A stretch of 64,000 bases of DNA from Chrysomallon squamiferum (GCA_012295275.1 CM022670.1:35005301-35069300); one strand, 5' to 3'. Shown: positions 45,133 through 58,286, counted from the stretch's first letter. Notes: generated from the letters alone by a model not told the origin. Made by a program: numbers and translations.

Positions 45133-46468
45133 TGTAGTAGTAGTAGTCGTCGTAGTAATAGTAGTAGTAGTAGCAGCAACAGCAGCAGCAGTAGTAGTAG
45201 CAGTAGTAATAGTAAACCCCAAACAATCTGAAATACTAGACTGCCTAATATTTTACATACATCATTTGTGTAACATTTATGGGTAACTTACGGTCTAAAA
45301 GGAAAACAAACATCTAGGACTAATAACAGGAACTTTTCCTGAGAACGACTGTGTGCTGTCGTTGTGTAAAACATTATCTGCAAGTCATTTTATCTCCGTT
45401 AATCACTACGTTCGCCTGACCTGAAACAATTATCTGAAAGCGATATATCGAATGCTTTTCAATCTATTATCTACCTTGACATACGTCATCCAGGATGTTG
45501 GCGTAAAAGAATGTGTGAAACTTGGCGATGCAACACAAGGGCGTGCATGTAAGTGCAAGTTATGATTTCTACATCTGGATGTATATAACAAACCATATAA
45601 GATAATTTTTATAATGTTACAGACACTGTTAATAGTTGCAGTTGATTTTGCTTCACACCGTAGAATGTCCCATGTCGTCGATGATTTTCTTTGTATCGTT
45701 TCACATTTACAAGATTTTGAACTTTCGTAAGGTGTGTTCAGTATTTAAAAAAAGGGGTGGATAGGAACACTGTTCGATATTATTAATGAGATGACAAATA
45801 TTTCAACATATTGGTAAGTTTATTTCTTATTGTTATTATTATTACTTTTATACTGACATGATCTACATCCATTCGATAAGCGGCCAGCTTATTTAGCATC
45901 ACCTAGTTTATGAGCATTAAAATCGATGTTTGAAATTACTGTATAATAAAAAATAGCTTGTTAAATATGATACTAATGATGTTAATAATGATAATAACAT
46001 AAAATTAAAATATCGAAATATCGATAACATAATGTAATGTGATGTAATGATATGTTGTAGTATATAATATTAAACCCTATCAGTGTAATGTAACAATGTT
46101 TACTTTGATTTGATGTAGTAAATAAAATAGTGTTAACACACTGCATATATCCTAAATTGAATTTCTTTGTTTTTATATATATATTTACATAAAATCATCA
46201 GTTTTGCTCATTCAAAAGGGACACAGTTATTTTACTAATATTCAAAATATTCATATTTATTTAACTGGTTTGTTCGGCATTTTAAACTGTTTAAAAAAGA
46301 CACAGTAAATTTAATTTAGGGTTGATAATTTAAACATTTGTTTTTTTTAAATGTATATATTCACACAGGTATGGTATATTTTAAGAAGAGATCAGAAATA
46401 GCTCTGGAGAATGATCGAAACGACGGAATGTGTCGTCTGATGGCCTGATAGTATTCAGTGAGTCCATC
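44271..46468. promoter_or_regulatory. Divergent spacer: LU gene (-) and macro gene copy 1 (+)
   Basis: No gene. It holds a CACGTG E-box near 44310, the start of tandem unit 1 at 44739, an (ATA)n/(GTA)n tract at 45079-45215, and a strong donor-like ATGTAAGTG at about 45548 that recurs in unit 2 near 49167. That donor may end a non-coding first exon of the macro gene. An acceptor (TTCACACAG) at about 46370 precedes the first coding exon. Confidence 0.45.
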
Positions 46469-47176
46469 ATGCAGGCAGATTCTGTTTTACAGCGTTCTGT
46501 GTCATCACCAGCATGCGGTATGCTCGAACGTTTGGTTTCCTTGTCAACAACAGATCACATTCTGGAACGTTCTGTGTCATCACCAAATAAATGTGTAAGG
46601 TTACTAACAGTGGACATAATAAAAGGCGATATAACACAGGACTCGTCGCATGCAATTGTAAACTCGAGTGACAGCAAATTAGAAAACCCGAGAGGGGTAG
46701 GGCGATGTCTTATGAAGGCAGCTGGGAATGACGTTTCCAAGGAACTTAAAGACTATATAGAGGGAAAAACAGAACTTCCGTCGAAAAGTGTCCTGGTGAC
46801 CGGACCAGGATCTCTTAAATGTCGATATTTGTTCCATGCTATCGGACCGAGGTGGAAAAATTACAAAGACAAATCCATATGTTGTCGTGATTTGACTTTG
46901 ACAATAGTGAAATGTCTTTTTGAAGCTCACAGACGGAAATTAGCTTCCATAGCATTTCCTGCAGTTTGTGCTGGTAATCACATTTTATCCTTTAATTTTA
47001 TATCGGCAAAATCTGTAGTATATATGATATTTGTTTTAGATTATGTTATTAAAGGATGTACAAATTAGACTAGCAGGAACAATGTCATCATTATATAAAT
47101 ATATAGATAGGTAGAAAGGTAGGTAGGCAGGCAGACAGATAGATAGACAGACAGACAGAGAGCAAGAAAGTAGAAG

Positions 47177-47266
<90 letters not shown>

Positions 47267-47859
47267 GTGTTTTGGGAGGTTGACAGATAATAAGAACTTT
47301 CAACGATAAAGAATAATTATTACAGACAGGAGTATGTCAGACAGTGATATCACTGGTTTCATCATTCATTTACTTAAATAAACAGTTTATAAATAACAAC
47401 AACAACAACAACAAAAATATTTAGATGCAGTTTTGTCATTACACAAGGAAAGAATAATATTTTATAAATTTTAATTTTAAATTAGTGATTTTTTTTTTTT
47501 TTTAAATAATTTTATTTTGTTTTTGTATTGAAATTTTAGGCAACAGCGGAATCCCCAGAAAACTCTGTGCCGAAAGCTACGTCAGGGCTCTCAAGATTTT
47601 CGAATCGAAAATTTCCAGGGGTCCTTTGAGATTCGTCCGATTTATCGATGTGAAATCGAAAATGGTGGATTTGATTCAAAAACAGTTCGACGCCGAATGG
47701 GACGTACCTTACGATCCCGTTGTTGTCGACCCCTGGCAGATTGCTGAGATCATTGTTTGTAGCGAAGACCCTGTTAAAGTCAAGACGAAATCCGATACCT
47801 CGAATTCTGCTGACAGAATTAACGGATCTTCACTGGTTTCGCCAGTTTCAGGTTTTTGA
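46469..47859 (+). CDS. Macro-domain protein, copy 1 (DTC exons lost)
   Basis: Coding exons 46469-46973 and 47540-47851. A stop in the same frame at 46412 makes ATG 46469 the likely start. After a short N-terminal region with a threefold LxRxVS repeat comes a macro domain, residues ~45-210: TVDIIKGDITQ, AIVNSSDSKLENPRGVGRC, VLVTGPGSLKCRYLFHAIGP, then SIAFPAVCAG joined by splicing to GNSGIPRKLCAESYV. Macro domains bind ADP-ribose. The GGGVD-type catalytic loop of hydrolytic MacroD enzymes is not seen, so binding is more likely than hydrolysis. If intron 2 is retained the ORF ends at 47859 (VSGF*). The DTC exons present in copy 2 are deleted. The donor at 47851 is still in phase with the copy 2 DTC exon at 52590. 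Confidence 0.85.
47180..47263. repeat. (GA)n microsatellite, macro gene copy 1 intron
   Basis: About 40 GA units, matched in position by (GA)n plus (TG)n at 50924-51015 in unit 2. Confidence 0.95.
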
Positions 47860-48679
47860 ACTTTTGCAGTTCTGATCACTGTCTTAACAGAAATTGTTTC
47901 TAAAACCTGAATAATCATTTTTGATTACTGTCAACATCATATCGTCTTCTTCTTCAGATTATTATTCGAAAAGAACTTGCTAAATTTGGAATAAAGGATG
48001 CTGAATAAATTTGACTGTTTCCCGTTCCAGCTTGTGCCATGACATCAAAAACCATTATATCCAGTCTGTGGGAAGGTAGACACAGAAGAACCTTTGTCGC
48101 TAAAATGTAGCCTAATCAGTGACAGCTTCTTTCATAACCAATACACACGTCTGATAGCAAGTATTATTAAGATATGTTAGAATGTCAATGATCATTTGGT
48201 AATCTAAATTTTACCAATGCATAAACATATCAGACTGATTCCTTTTTGAACTCCATTCTTACATGACGTCATAAGCTCTCTTCAGATGATCCATCAATGC
48301 ACGTAGTTTCCACTTACATGAAAACACTCTTGCTGATTTTCTGCTTTCTGAAGGAAGGATACTGTTTAAGTAAAATCTATAATGGTGCAAGTAGTGTAAA
48401 TATTGTATTTTCAAGTAAATGTTTTAATTTTACTGATACTAGTCTTTGTTAATGATAAAGAAAGTCAATAAAATATCAAGTCATTTGATTTTAATATTTT
48501 TTATTTTATTTTATTTTATTTTATTTATTTATTTTCTGATTTTGCGAAAATGATGTTAAGAACAAAACTTTTGAACTGATAAATGCGACAGAAATGTGAG
48601 AGGAATATAAAATTAACAGTCAACTCAATAAGAATAGTACTATAAAATTATGACTAATGAACAAATAATTAGAAGGAAA

Positions 48680-48730
<51 letters not shown>

Positions 48731-50277
48731 TTAGTAGTAGTAGTAGTAGTAGTCTTCGTAGTAATGGTAGTAGTAGTAGTAGTAGTAGTTGTACTAGTAA
48801 TAGTAAACCCCAAACAATCTGAAATACTAGACTGCCTAGTATTTTATATACATCATTTGTGTAACATTTATGGGTAACTTACGGACTAAAAGCAAAACAA
48901 ACATCTGGGACTAATAACAGGGAGTTTTTCTGAGAACTACTGTGTGCTGTCGTTGTGTAACACATTATCTGCATGTCATTTTATCTCCGTTATTAAAACT
49001 GTCCGTTAATCACTATGTTCACTTGACCTGACACGATTAAGTGAAAGCGATATCGAAAGTTTTTCAATCTATTATCTCCCTTGGCACATGTACCGAAAAC
49101 ATCCAGACCAGGAAGTGCACGTAAAAGAATGTGTGAAACCCTGGCGATGCAAGACGAGGGCGTGCATGTAAGTGCAAGTTATGATTTCTACATCTGGATG
49201 TATATAACAAACCATATATGATAACTTTTATAATGTTACAGACACTGTTAATAGTTGCATTTGATTTTGCTTCACACCGTAGAATGTCCCATGTCGTCGA
49301 TGATTTTCTTTGTATCGTTTCACATTTACAAGATTTTGAACTTTCGTAAGGTGTGTTCAGTATTAAAAAAAGAGGGGGCTAGTAACACTGTTCGATATTA
49401 TTAATGAGATTGACAAATACCTCAACATATTGGTAAGATTATTTCCTGTTGTTATTGTTATTACTTTCATGCTGACATGATCTACTTCTATTCGATAAAC
49501 GGCTAGCTTATTTAGCGTGTCCTAGTTCAGGAGCATGTAGTTAATTGTTGTTTACATATAGAATTAAAATCGATGTTTGAAATTACTGTATGATAAAAAA
49601 TAGCTTGTTAAATATCATACTAATGATGTTGATAATGATAATAACATAAAATTAAAATATCGAAATATCGACAATATAATGTAATGTGCTGTAATATTAA
49701 ACCCTATCAGTGTAATGTAATAAAGTTTACTTTGATTTGGTGTAGTAAATAAAATAGTGTTAACACACTGCATATATCCTAAATTGAATTTCTTTGTTTT
49801 TATATACATATTTACATAAAATCATCAGTTTTGCTCATTCAAAAGACATTGTTATTTTACTAATATTCAAAATATTCATATGTATTTAACTGGATCGTTA
49901 GGCATTTTAAACTGTTAAAAAATGCCAGTTAAGTCTAAATATATACTGCATACTTCCAAGTTAGGTTGCTTTTTTTTTACTTTTTCTGTCCATCATATCT
50001 TGAAAAATAACGCAAAATAGTAGATTTAAAAAATACTGTTAAGTACAATTTAAACTAAAATATTACGAAACAAACGCATTAAACCTATATTTTTATTTTA
50101 AGATAAAGATACAATAAATTTAATTTAGGGTTGATAATTTAAACATTTGTTTTTTTTAAATGTATATATTCACACAGGTATGGTATATTTTAAGAAGAGA
50201 TCAGAAATAGCTCTGGAGAATGATCGAAACGACAGAATGAATCGTCTGATGGCCTGACAGTATTCAGTGAGTCCACC
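47860..50277. other. Spacer between macro gene copies, with the unit 1/unit 2 junction
   Basis: Holds the 3' end of copy 1, the tandem junction at 48340-48347 (short shared GATT/TTCT sequence), and the upstream region of copy 2, which repeats 44739-46468 with small differences. An (ATA)n tract lies at 48683-48730. A ~170 bp stretch near 49928-50108 is present only in unit 2. Confidence 0.6.
47958..48008 (+). pseudogene. Remnant of the last DTC exon, copy 1
   Basis: RKELAKFGIKDAE* is left of the terminal exon of copy 2 (RKELAKFGITDPE*). The YGYPDPDYF part and the two preceding DTC exons are gone. The TAA overlaps AATAAA. Confidence 0.8.
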
Positions 50278-50918
50278 ATGCAGGCAGATTCTGTTTTACA
50301 GCGTTCTGTGTCATCACCAGCATGCGGTATGCTCGAACGTTTGGTTTCCTTGTCAACAACAGATCACATTCTGGAACGTTCTGTGTCATCACCAAATAAA
50401 TGTGTAAGGTTACTAACAGTGGACATAATAAAAGGCGATATAACACAGGACTCGTCGCATGCAATTGTAAACTCGAGTGATAACAAATTAGAAAACCCGC
50501 GAGGGGTAGGGCGATGTCTTATGAAGGCAGCTGGGAATGACGTTTCCAAGGAACTTAAAGACTATATAGAGGGACAAACAGAACTTCCGTCGAAAAGTGT
50601 CCTGGTGACCGGACCAGGATCTCTTAAATGTCGATATCTGTTCCATGCTATCGGACCGACGTGGAAAAATTACAAAGACAAATCTAGATGTTGTCGTGAT
50701 TTGACTTTGACAATAGTGAAATGTCTTTTTGAAGCTCACAGACGGAAATTAGCTTCCATAGCATTTCCTGCAGTTTGTGCTGGTAATCACATTTTATCCT
50801 TTCATTTTATATCGGCAAAATCTGTAGTATGATATTTGTTTTAGATTATGTTATTAAAGGAATGTACAAATTAGACTAGCAGGAACAATGTCATCGTTAT
50901 ATAAATAGATAGATAGGT

Positions 50919-50980
<62 letters not shown>

Positions 50981-53763
50981 TGTGTGTGTGTGTGTGTGTG
51001 TTTGTGTGTGTGTGTTTTAGGGAGGTTGACAGTGAAAAAGTACATTCTTTTTATAAAATATAATTATTACAGTCAGGAAAAAGTATGTCTAAAAAGGTGT
51101 ATGCTTTGAAAGTGATATCATTGGTTTCATCATTTGCTATTTACTTAAATAAAGAGTTTGTAAATAACAACAACAACAAAAATATTTAGATGCAGTTTTG
51201 TCATTACACAAGAAAAGAACAATATTTTATAAATTTAAATTTTAAAAGTGTGATTTTATTATTATTTTTTTTAATAATTTTATTTTGCTTTTGTATTGAA
51301 ATTTTAGGCAACAGCGGAATTCCCCAAAACTCTGTGCCGAAAGCTACGTCAGGGCTCTCAAGATTTTCGAATCGAAAATTTCCAGGGGTCCTTTGAGATT
51401 CGTACGATTTATCGACGTGAAATCGAAAATGGTGGATTTGATTCAAAAACAGTTCGACGCCGAATGGGACATACCTTACGATCCCGTTGTTGTCGACCCC
51501 TGGCAGATTGCTGAGATCATTGTTTGTAGCGAAGACCATGTTAACGTCAAGACGAAAACCGATACATCGAATTCTGCTGCCAGAAGTAACGGATCTTCAC
51601 TGGTTTCGCCAGTTTCAGGTTTTTGAACTTTTGCAGTTTTGATCTCTGTCTTATCAGAAATAGTTTCTCAAACGTGAACAAGATGTCGTAAAGAAAGAAA
51701 ACAGAGAATGGTTTTAAATATATGCACTAGCTAAGAAAATACTACTATTACTACTGCTACTACTACTAATACTACTACTACTGTTACTGCTACTACTACT
51801 AATACTACTACTCTAATAATAATAATAATAATAATAAAAATAATAACTCCGGGTGTTAGATATAAACTATATTATATCAGCAACGGTTTTCTTATTAACA
51901 ACGTTAAATGGTGTTCAGAATTATACATGCTATTAATAATAAATTAATTTCCTGACTAAAATAATAACACCGGTTTAGTTAGATATAAAGTGGTATAATT
52001 ATAAAAATCACCAACGGTTTAGTGTTCATATGAATCAGAAACGATTTAAATGAAAATTTGTTTCAAAATTATGTTGCTAATTCAAACTGATTAAAAATCA
52101 GCATTGTTCACTGACTGTTGCATGGATTTAAACACGGTTTAGTTTATTTATTATTTTATTTTTTTGTTAGGGGTTAGTGGTTCTATAATTATGAAAAACA
52201 CCGAAACACTTATAGTCTAGTGTTAATGTACTGAATCTAGAACCATATTTAATTTTAAAATTTAGTTACAAACAGTAAAAATAATATCGACAATATAAAC
52301 AGTAATAAGAAAATATATTGTAACCCATCAATAATTAAAAAGAAGAAGAAATCATTAAACAACTTAATCAGCAAACAAAAACAAAAACAAAAAATTAAAA
52401 GAATTTTCATGACGTTTATTTATTTATTATTTTTTTTTTTTTCGTCCAAAAGACATGACAACAGCAATACTTGAAATTTCCCGTATTTTTTGTCGACATG
52501 AGTGAAATTTCCGACGTATACTGGAAAAACATATACCGAGAACTCTCTCTTATAATGACGTAATAAAAGTTTTATTCCGTTTTATTCAGGCCCTGTAGAT
52601 GTGAGTGGACCTGCAGATCCTATTATTCAGCAGTTTAAAACTGCATTTGAATTGAGACACAGCTCTGCTAATCAGTCTAGTCAGCGTGATGATGATGACG
52701 ATGGTGATGATCAGACTGGTTCGATGCCGCCAGGAATGATGTCATACACCGTCAAAAAAGGCCAGCTACCTGGTTTCCAGGGCAACGAACACATCGTTAT
52801 CGAATACAAGTTTAAGGACGGAGATCAGTCAGTACGTAACAAAACACAATTTTTAAAATATATTAAATATATGTGCGTGCGTGTGTGCGTGCGTGCGTCT
52901 CTCTGTGTGTGTGTTTGTGTGGGTGTCCGGTATTAGGATCGTATAACAATGGTAAAATAATTCTTTGGTGACAATTACTGTATAATGTGATAAATTGCAA
53001 TAATTATATGATGTGTCTGGTCCTGTTTTTATGTAGTAATTGTTTTTATATTTATTCTACACCTTCTTCACCTTCTTCTTCTTACTTTCTACTACAACTA
53101 TTATTATTATTATTATTATTATTGTTATTATTATTGTTGTTGTTATTGTTATTATTATTATAACTGTTGTTACTTGATAATATATTACTATAGTGATATG
53201 TTTCAGTTCAATCATCCAAGACCTGGTCTGAAATACACAGGAAACACGTTTTATTCTTACCTTCCACATACCTCAGAAGGATTTTTAATTCTGAAGTTAC
53301 TGCAGAAAGCGTTTGAAAGAAGACTTCTGTTTGCCATTGGCAAAGCTAATCCATACAGTGATGAATACACTGTGACATGGGCAAACATCAGCCAGAAACG
53401 AAACGAAACCGGCGGTCGAGCAAGGTAGAACTGTTTTATTATTGAAAGAATAATGGTTAAGGATCACGAAGATCAGCTGTTTAGTTCATTCATGTTATAA
53501 TAGAAAATCTATTAGTTGTAGTTAAAGTAAGATATAGGATAAGTTAAAGAAACTGATTTGCCCATAATAATTATTTTTACTCAAGATGTTTTTCTTACTG
53601 ATAAATGTATTAATTGTGAAATATAAACTTTCTTTTTGTTCGTTTTATAAGTTGTGATCATCGTCATAATCATTTTTGATTATTGTCATCATCATCATCA
53701 CCAACTTCTTCTTCTTCAGATTACTACTACTATTACTATTGTTACTACTACTACTACTATTAC

Positions 53764-53810
<47 letters not shown>

Positions 53811-53893
53811 GCAGATATGGCTATCCTGATCCAGACTATTTCACCAGAGTTAGAAAAGAACTTGCTAAATTTGGAATCACGGATCCTGAATAA
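50278..53893 (+). CDS. Macro-domain / deltex C-terminal (DTC) protein, copy 2, frameshifted in the macro domain
   Basis: Coding exons 50278-50782, 51308-51618, 52590-52831, 53207-53424 and 53815-53893. Exon 1 gives the same macro-domain start as copy 1. In exon 2 the sequence reads GGAATTCCCCAAAACTC where copy 1 has GGAATCCCCAGAAAACTC, a net loss of one base that leads to an early stop (ending KFPGVL*). Downstream, exons 3-5 encode a clean DTC domain: MMSYTVKKGQLPGF, FNHPRPGLKYTGNTFYSYLP, EGFLILKLLQKAFERRLLFA, TWANISQKRNETGG and YGYPDPDYFTRVRKELAKFG. An acidic DDDDDGDD stretch lies between the domains and no RING cysteines are present. Deltex DTC domains bind NAD+/ADP-ribose and sit beside RING domains in DTX ligases; DTX3L partners macro-domain PARP9. 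The exons sum to 1355 nt; one more base would give 451 residues. Confidence 0.85.
53766..53811. repeat. (TTA)n tract abutting the last DTC exon
   Basis: About 15 TTA units end directly at the GCAG acceptor before exon 53815, so the microsatellite replaces most of a normal polypyrimidine tract. Confidence 0.9.
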
Positions 53894-53894
53894 A
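53889..53894 (+). other. Poly(A) signal overlapping the DTC stop codon
   Basis: AATAAA includes the TAA stop at 53891-53893. A second AATAAA lies at 54032-54037 and may be the one used. Confidence 0.45.
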
Positions 53895-54171
53895 TTTTAC
53901 TGTTTCCCGTTCCAGCTTGTCCCGTGACATCGAAAACCATGGTGCATTATATCCTGTCTGTGGGAAGGTAGACACAGAAGAACCTTTGTCGCTAAAATGT
54001 AGCCTATTCAGTGACAGCTTCTTTCATAACCAATAAACACGACTGACAGCCAGTAACATCAAATATTAAGATATGTTAGTATTTCAATGAACATTTGGTA
54101 ATCTAATTTTTTTTTTTTTTGTTTTACCAATGCCTAAACATATCAGACTGATTCCTTTTTGAACTCCATTC

Positions 54172-54384
54172 TTACATGACGTCATAAGCTCTCTTCAGAT
54201 GATCCATCAATGCACGTAATTTCCACTTACAAGAAAACACTGTTGCTGATTCGAAAGTTTGAAACAACATATCGTCATGGAAACCGTCATGAATTAAACT
54301 GTAAACTTCATAACACATGTTGTAAACAATTAATATCGCTAAAAATCTAATAAAAATAACACGAAAAGCTATTCTGGACTCCAT
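54172..54384 (-). CDS. Possible small ORF or terminal exon, function unknown
   Basis: A 70-codon minus-strand ORF converges on the macro-DTC gene. It starts MESRIAFRVIFIRFLAILIV (a hydrophobic N-terminal segment) and ends with a basic, helical-looking KWKLRALMDHLKRAYDVM. Its last ~27 codons are also present, in frame with the same stop, at the end of tandem unit 1 (about 48260-48340). Of three differences there, two are synonymous (Ser, Leu) and one is Thr to Arg. This is weak support for coding. No family is recognised. Confidence 0.3.
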   Translation of the reverse strand: MESRIAFRVIFIRFLAILIVYNMCYEVYSLIHDGFHDDMLFQTFESATVFSCKWKLRALMDHLKRAYDVM

Positions 54385-54941
54385 TCAGTATCAGACGGAT
54401 AGCTTATTAAAGTTCGTGAAATATTTTTCATGTTTATGTGATGGAAAAATACAAGATCTTTTTTAGCTAATCGAAAACGTGATTCCTTGTTTACCGGCAG
54501 CTGATTTCCCCCGTGATTATATATCATTTTTATTCATATTTATTATCAGACATTATCGTAAACGTTTTTAGTGCATCGTAAAATTAAAGATTTCATTCTT
54601 AATTAAGAACCAAAATAATTTTAGTCTAAGTATATGATTCATTATGATGGCTAGGGAAGTCCCTCAGTCTGTAAAGATTTTGCATGAAATAAATCTTCAT
54701 ATTCTGATTTAAGTATATCGTTGTGGCTTTCTGTTTAGTTTAAAATTTGACATGTAATTAAAACTAACGATAACAAAAGCAAAGATTAGTAAAAGCGGAT
54801 TCCGATTTAAGTCTAGCTAAGACAAATTCTACATAAAACTTTGTAATTATAAGAAACAGCCTGTTAAGTCTGATATAACACGTAGCCAGAGTTAATTAAT
54901 GACAATAACCTGGATAATTATATGAAATATTACTGAAATTA

Positions 54942-56056
<1,115 letters not shown>

Positions 56057-56330
56057 TATTAGTTTTTATAAAAGATTCCTTAATCGAAAAAAGCACAGAT
56101 CGTAGACTGGTGGTTTCCTTTCTCATAATTATAAATGCACATAACAGGAAAGCATCCCATACTCAGCACCGTCTTTACAGCATCCCTGACAAAGTAATGG
56201 ACTACTCAGACAACCATGAACAGTGTGCTTACAGCAATCCAGCACACATGAATTGCGTGGGCCCCCAGACCAGTGAATTCCTGGGCAGCTGACTCGTGTA
56301 CCGGTACCCATGCCTTAAAACGGTCCTGCA

Positions 56331-56498
56331 CAAACTCGATGACGTATTGACTACACTCGATGACGTATTGACCAAACTCCATGACGTATTGACCACACTC
56401 GATGACGTATTGACCAAACTCGATGACGTATTGACCAAACTCGATGACGTATTGACCACACTCGATGACGTATTGACCAAACTCGATGACGTATTGAC
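56331..56498. repeat. 21-bp minisatellite, eight units
   Basis: Eight back-to-back units of the form CAAACTCGATGACGTATTGAC with single substitutions (TACACTCG, CAAACTCC, CACACTCG). Because 21 is a multiple of three, both strands read open (LDDVLTK and related heptads); this is a by-product, not a gene. Each unit contains TGACGT, a CRE half-site. Confidence 0.95.
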
Positions 56499-56980
56499 GT
56501 ATCGTCAAATCCCGACTGATTCATTCATACTTTTTAGTCATCACTTTTATTTAATTTTTTTTGTTTTCCTATTCATTTTATATGGATTTTATTTAATCGT
56601 TCAGCTATTTTTTAATTTTTTTTTTTTTTGTTATTATTTAAGTTATTATTTTTTTTTTTTTTATCTTCATTCATTTTTTCGGATGATTCATTCTTTGTTG
56701 CTCTGATTGATTTTTATTTCCCTTATCTTCCACGTACCGAAATATCCGAACATTAAAAACCTGTTAATGACGTCAATAAACAGCAATAATTCAATATTTA
56801 ATTTTTAATTTTTAATTTAATTTAATTTATTTCGCAACGGGTGTGGTTAAATAATATCTCACGAGGATTCTTCATTATTGCTCTTTCTTTTTTTTTCTTC
56901 TTCATTTTTCTTTCTTTTTTTTTTTTACTTTTAATATTCTTCTGGGATTTTTTTTGCGTCTTATCGTAGCTTGGAAACCC

Positions 56981-56990
56981 GCGCAGGCGC
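56981..56990. promoter_or_regulatory. NRF-1-like palindrome
   Basis: GCGCAGGCGC fits the GCGCANGCGC core and stands out in AT-rich surroundings. It is 1.3 kb upstream of the Kv start codon. Confidence 0.35.
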
Positions 56991-58286
56991 AGTGGAATAC
57001 GAAACTGCAGTATTTACTGGTTTAATGAATTGATTTGTGGTGAAGCACGCTTTGATAATTGTGCTTGTTTATGCAGCGGCCATCGAGTCCTCCAAACCGT
57101 CACTCAGTGCGTCATTAAACGTCAATGATATTTTCTTCTGTTTTCACAAGCGAAACTTGACCAGCATCGTTGATTCTACGGCTGTCCTTTTTCATCCATC
57201 CATTCAGCGACAAGCGTTTAAACAAAAGTAAGCATGCACAAGAATTAGTCATTTACGTTGTGATTAGCAAAGGCTTTAATAATTTAATTATATATATATT
57301 TTTTTTAACTTTCGTTTTTATGTTAGAAAAGAAAAAAAATGGAAATATACTCGTAGTCATGGAGATCAGTTTGGAAGGAGAATTTCAATGACGTTTTCTT
57401 CTAACTAGTACTGCTTCTGCACTCGAAGATGCAGAGCTGGAACGCAATTCTGCGAGGTTTCGATCGAAGTGTTGACAATCGCGAAAGTGCGCGGAAAGCC
57501 GCTTGCTAGTGTCTTGCAATGCCTGGTGTCGTTTGTACGTCTCTTCGTGGTAATATCGTGGTCGACTCACTGAACAGCCACAGCTGAAAGCAAAACAGCG
57601 GCGGTCAAAATAATTCCAATATGGCGCTAACTGAATGAAGAGTTCGGCAAGGAAAATAGCAAGGAAATGTCAAAATAACCGAGCGGCGCCTGATCAGTGG
57701 GGAAATTCTGATAGACTGAGACATGTTTTATTAAAGAGGCAACAGACAACAGACTGGAGTCAGACGACAATTGATCAGACTCGGTGAGGAGACGCCAGAG
57801 ATCGATGATTCAGTGTTTGAACCGCATCGATACACTTTGTTCCGGATCAACGCTTAACGACTGTTCGCGTTGTTTCTGACCACCCGGCTGGAGTTCACTC
57901 GAAACTAATAATCTTTACCGAAGGAAGTGATTTTGATTTCTGTACGCGCTTTGTTCCTCTGCAGGAGGTGAAACGAACGTCGAAGAAGTAGGTAACTGTA
58001 GCATTTCGTCGTTCTAACGAGAGAATCGGTGAATTTCGTTTACGACGCAACAGAATAATAATTTACAATTTATTTCAGTTTGATGGTTATTTTTCTTTTA
58101 CTATTCATTGCGGATATAAAATGATTTTTATCGGTCATTTTTGAATGAATACAAATATGATTCTCTGTTCCTTTTCCCTTTGCTAACAGCGAAGAATAAG
58201 TGTATGGCCGAATATGTAAACGATGACGTGCAGGAAGACATTAGAAAGAAGAGTGGTGCTTGGAAAGGTTACAAAAATGACAGGTC

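Larger units (their letters stand above)
44739..48340. repeat. Tandem duplication unit 1 (macro gene copy 1)
   Basis: Starts TCTGAAGGAAGGATACTG, matched at 48347 where unit 2 starts. It ends near TTGCTGATT (48340), matched at 54251. Exons and flanks are highly similar to unit 2. About 2 kb of unit 2 (51680-53664) is missing here. Confidence 0.9.
48347..54251. repeat. Tandem duplication unit 2 (macro-DTC gene copy 2)
   Basis: Head-to-tail with unit 1. It retains the complete set of five coding exons and about 2 kb that unit 1 has lost. Confidence 0.9.

Noticed and set aside
44739-54251. Tandem units as two haplotypes falsely joined by assembly
   Set aside because: Not excluded, but a clean head-to-tail junction at 48340-48347 and large structural differences favour a real duplication; read depth would decide.
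56206-56706. Heptad-repeat proteins read from both strands of the minisatellite
   Set aside because: A 21-bp unit keeps every frame open; no promoter, splice or homology support. It is also not a CRISPR array, since units are adjacent with no spacers.
57385-57570. 61-codon minus-strand ORF beginning MSRPRYYHEETYKRH
   Set aside because: Lies in the CpG-rich probable promoter/5' UTR of the Kv gene, with no recognised similarity or splice support.
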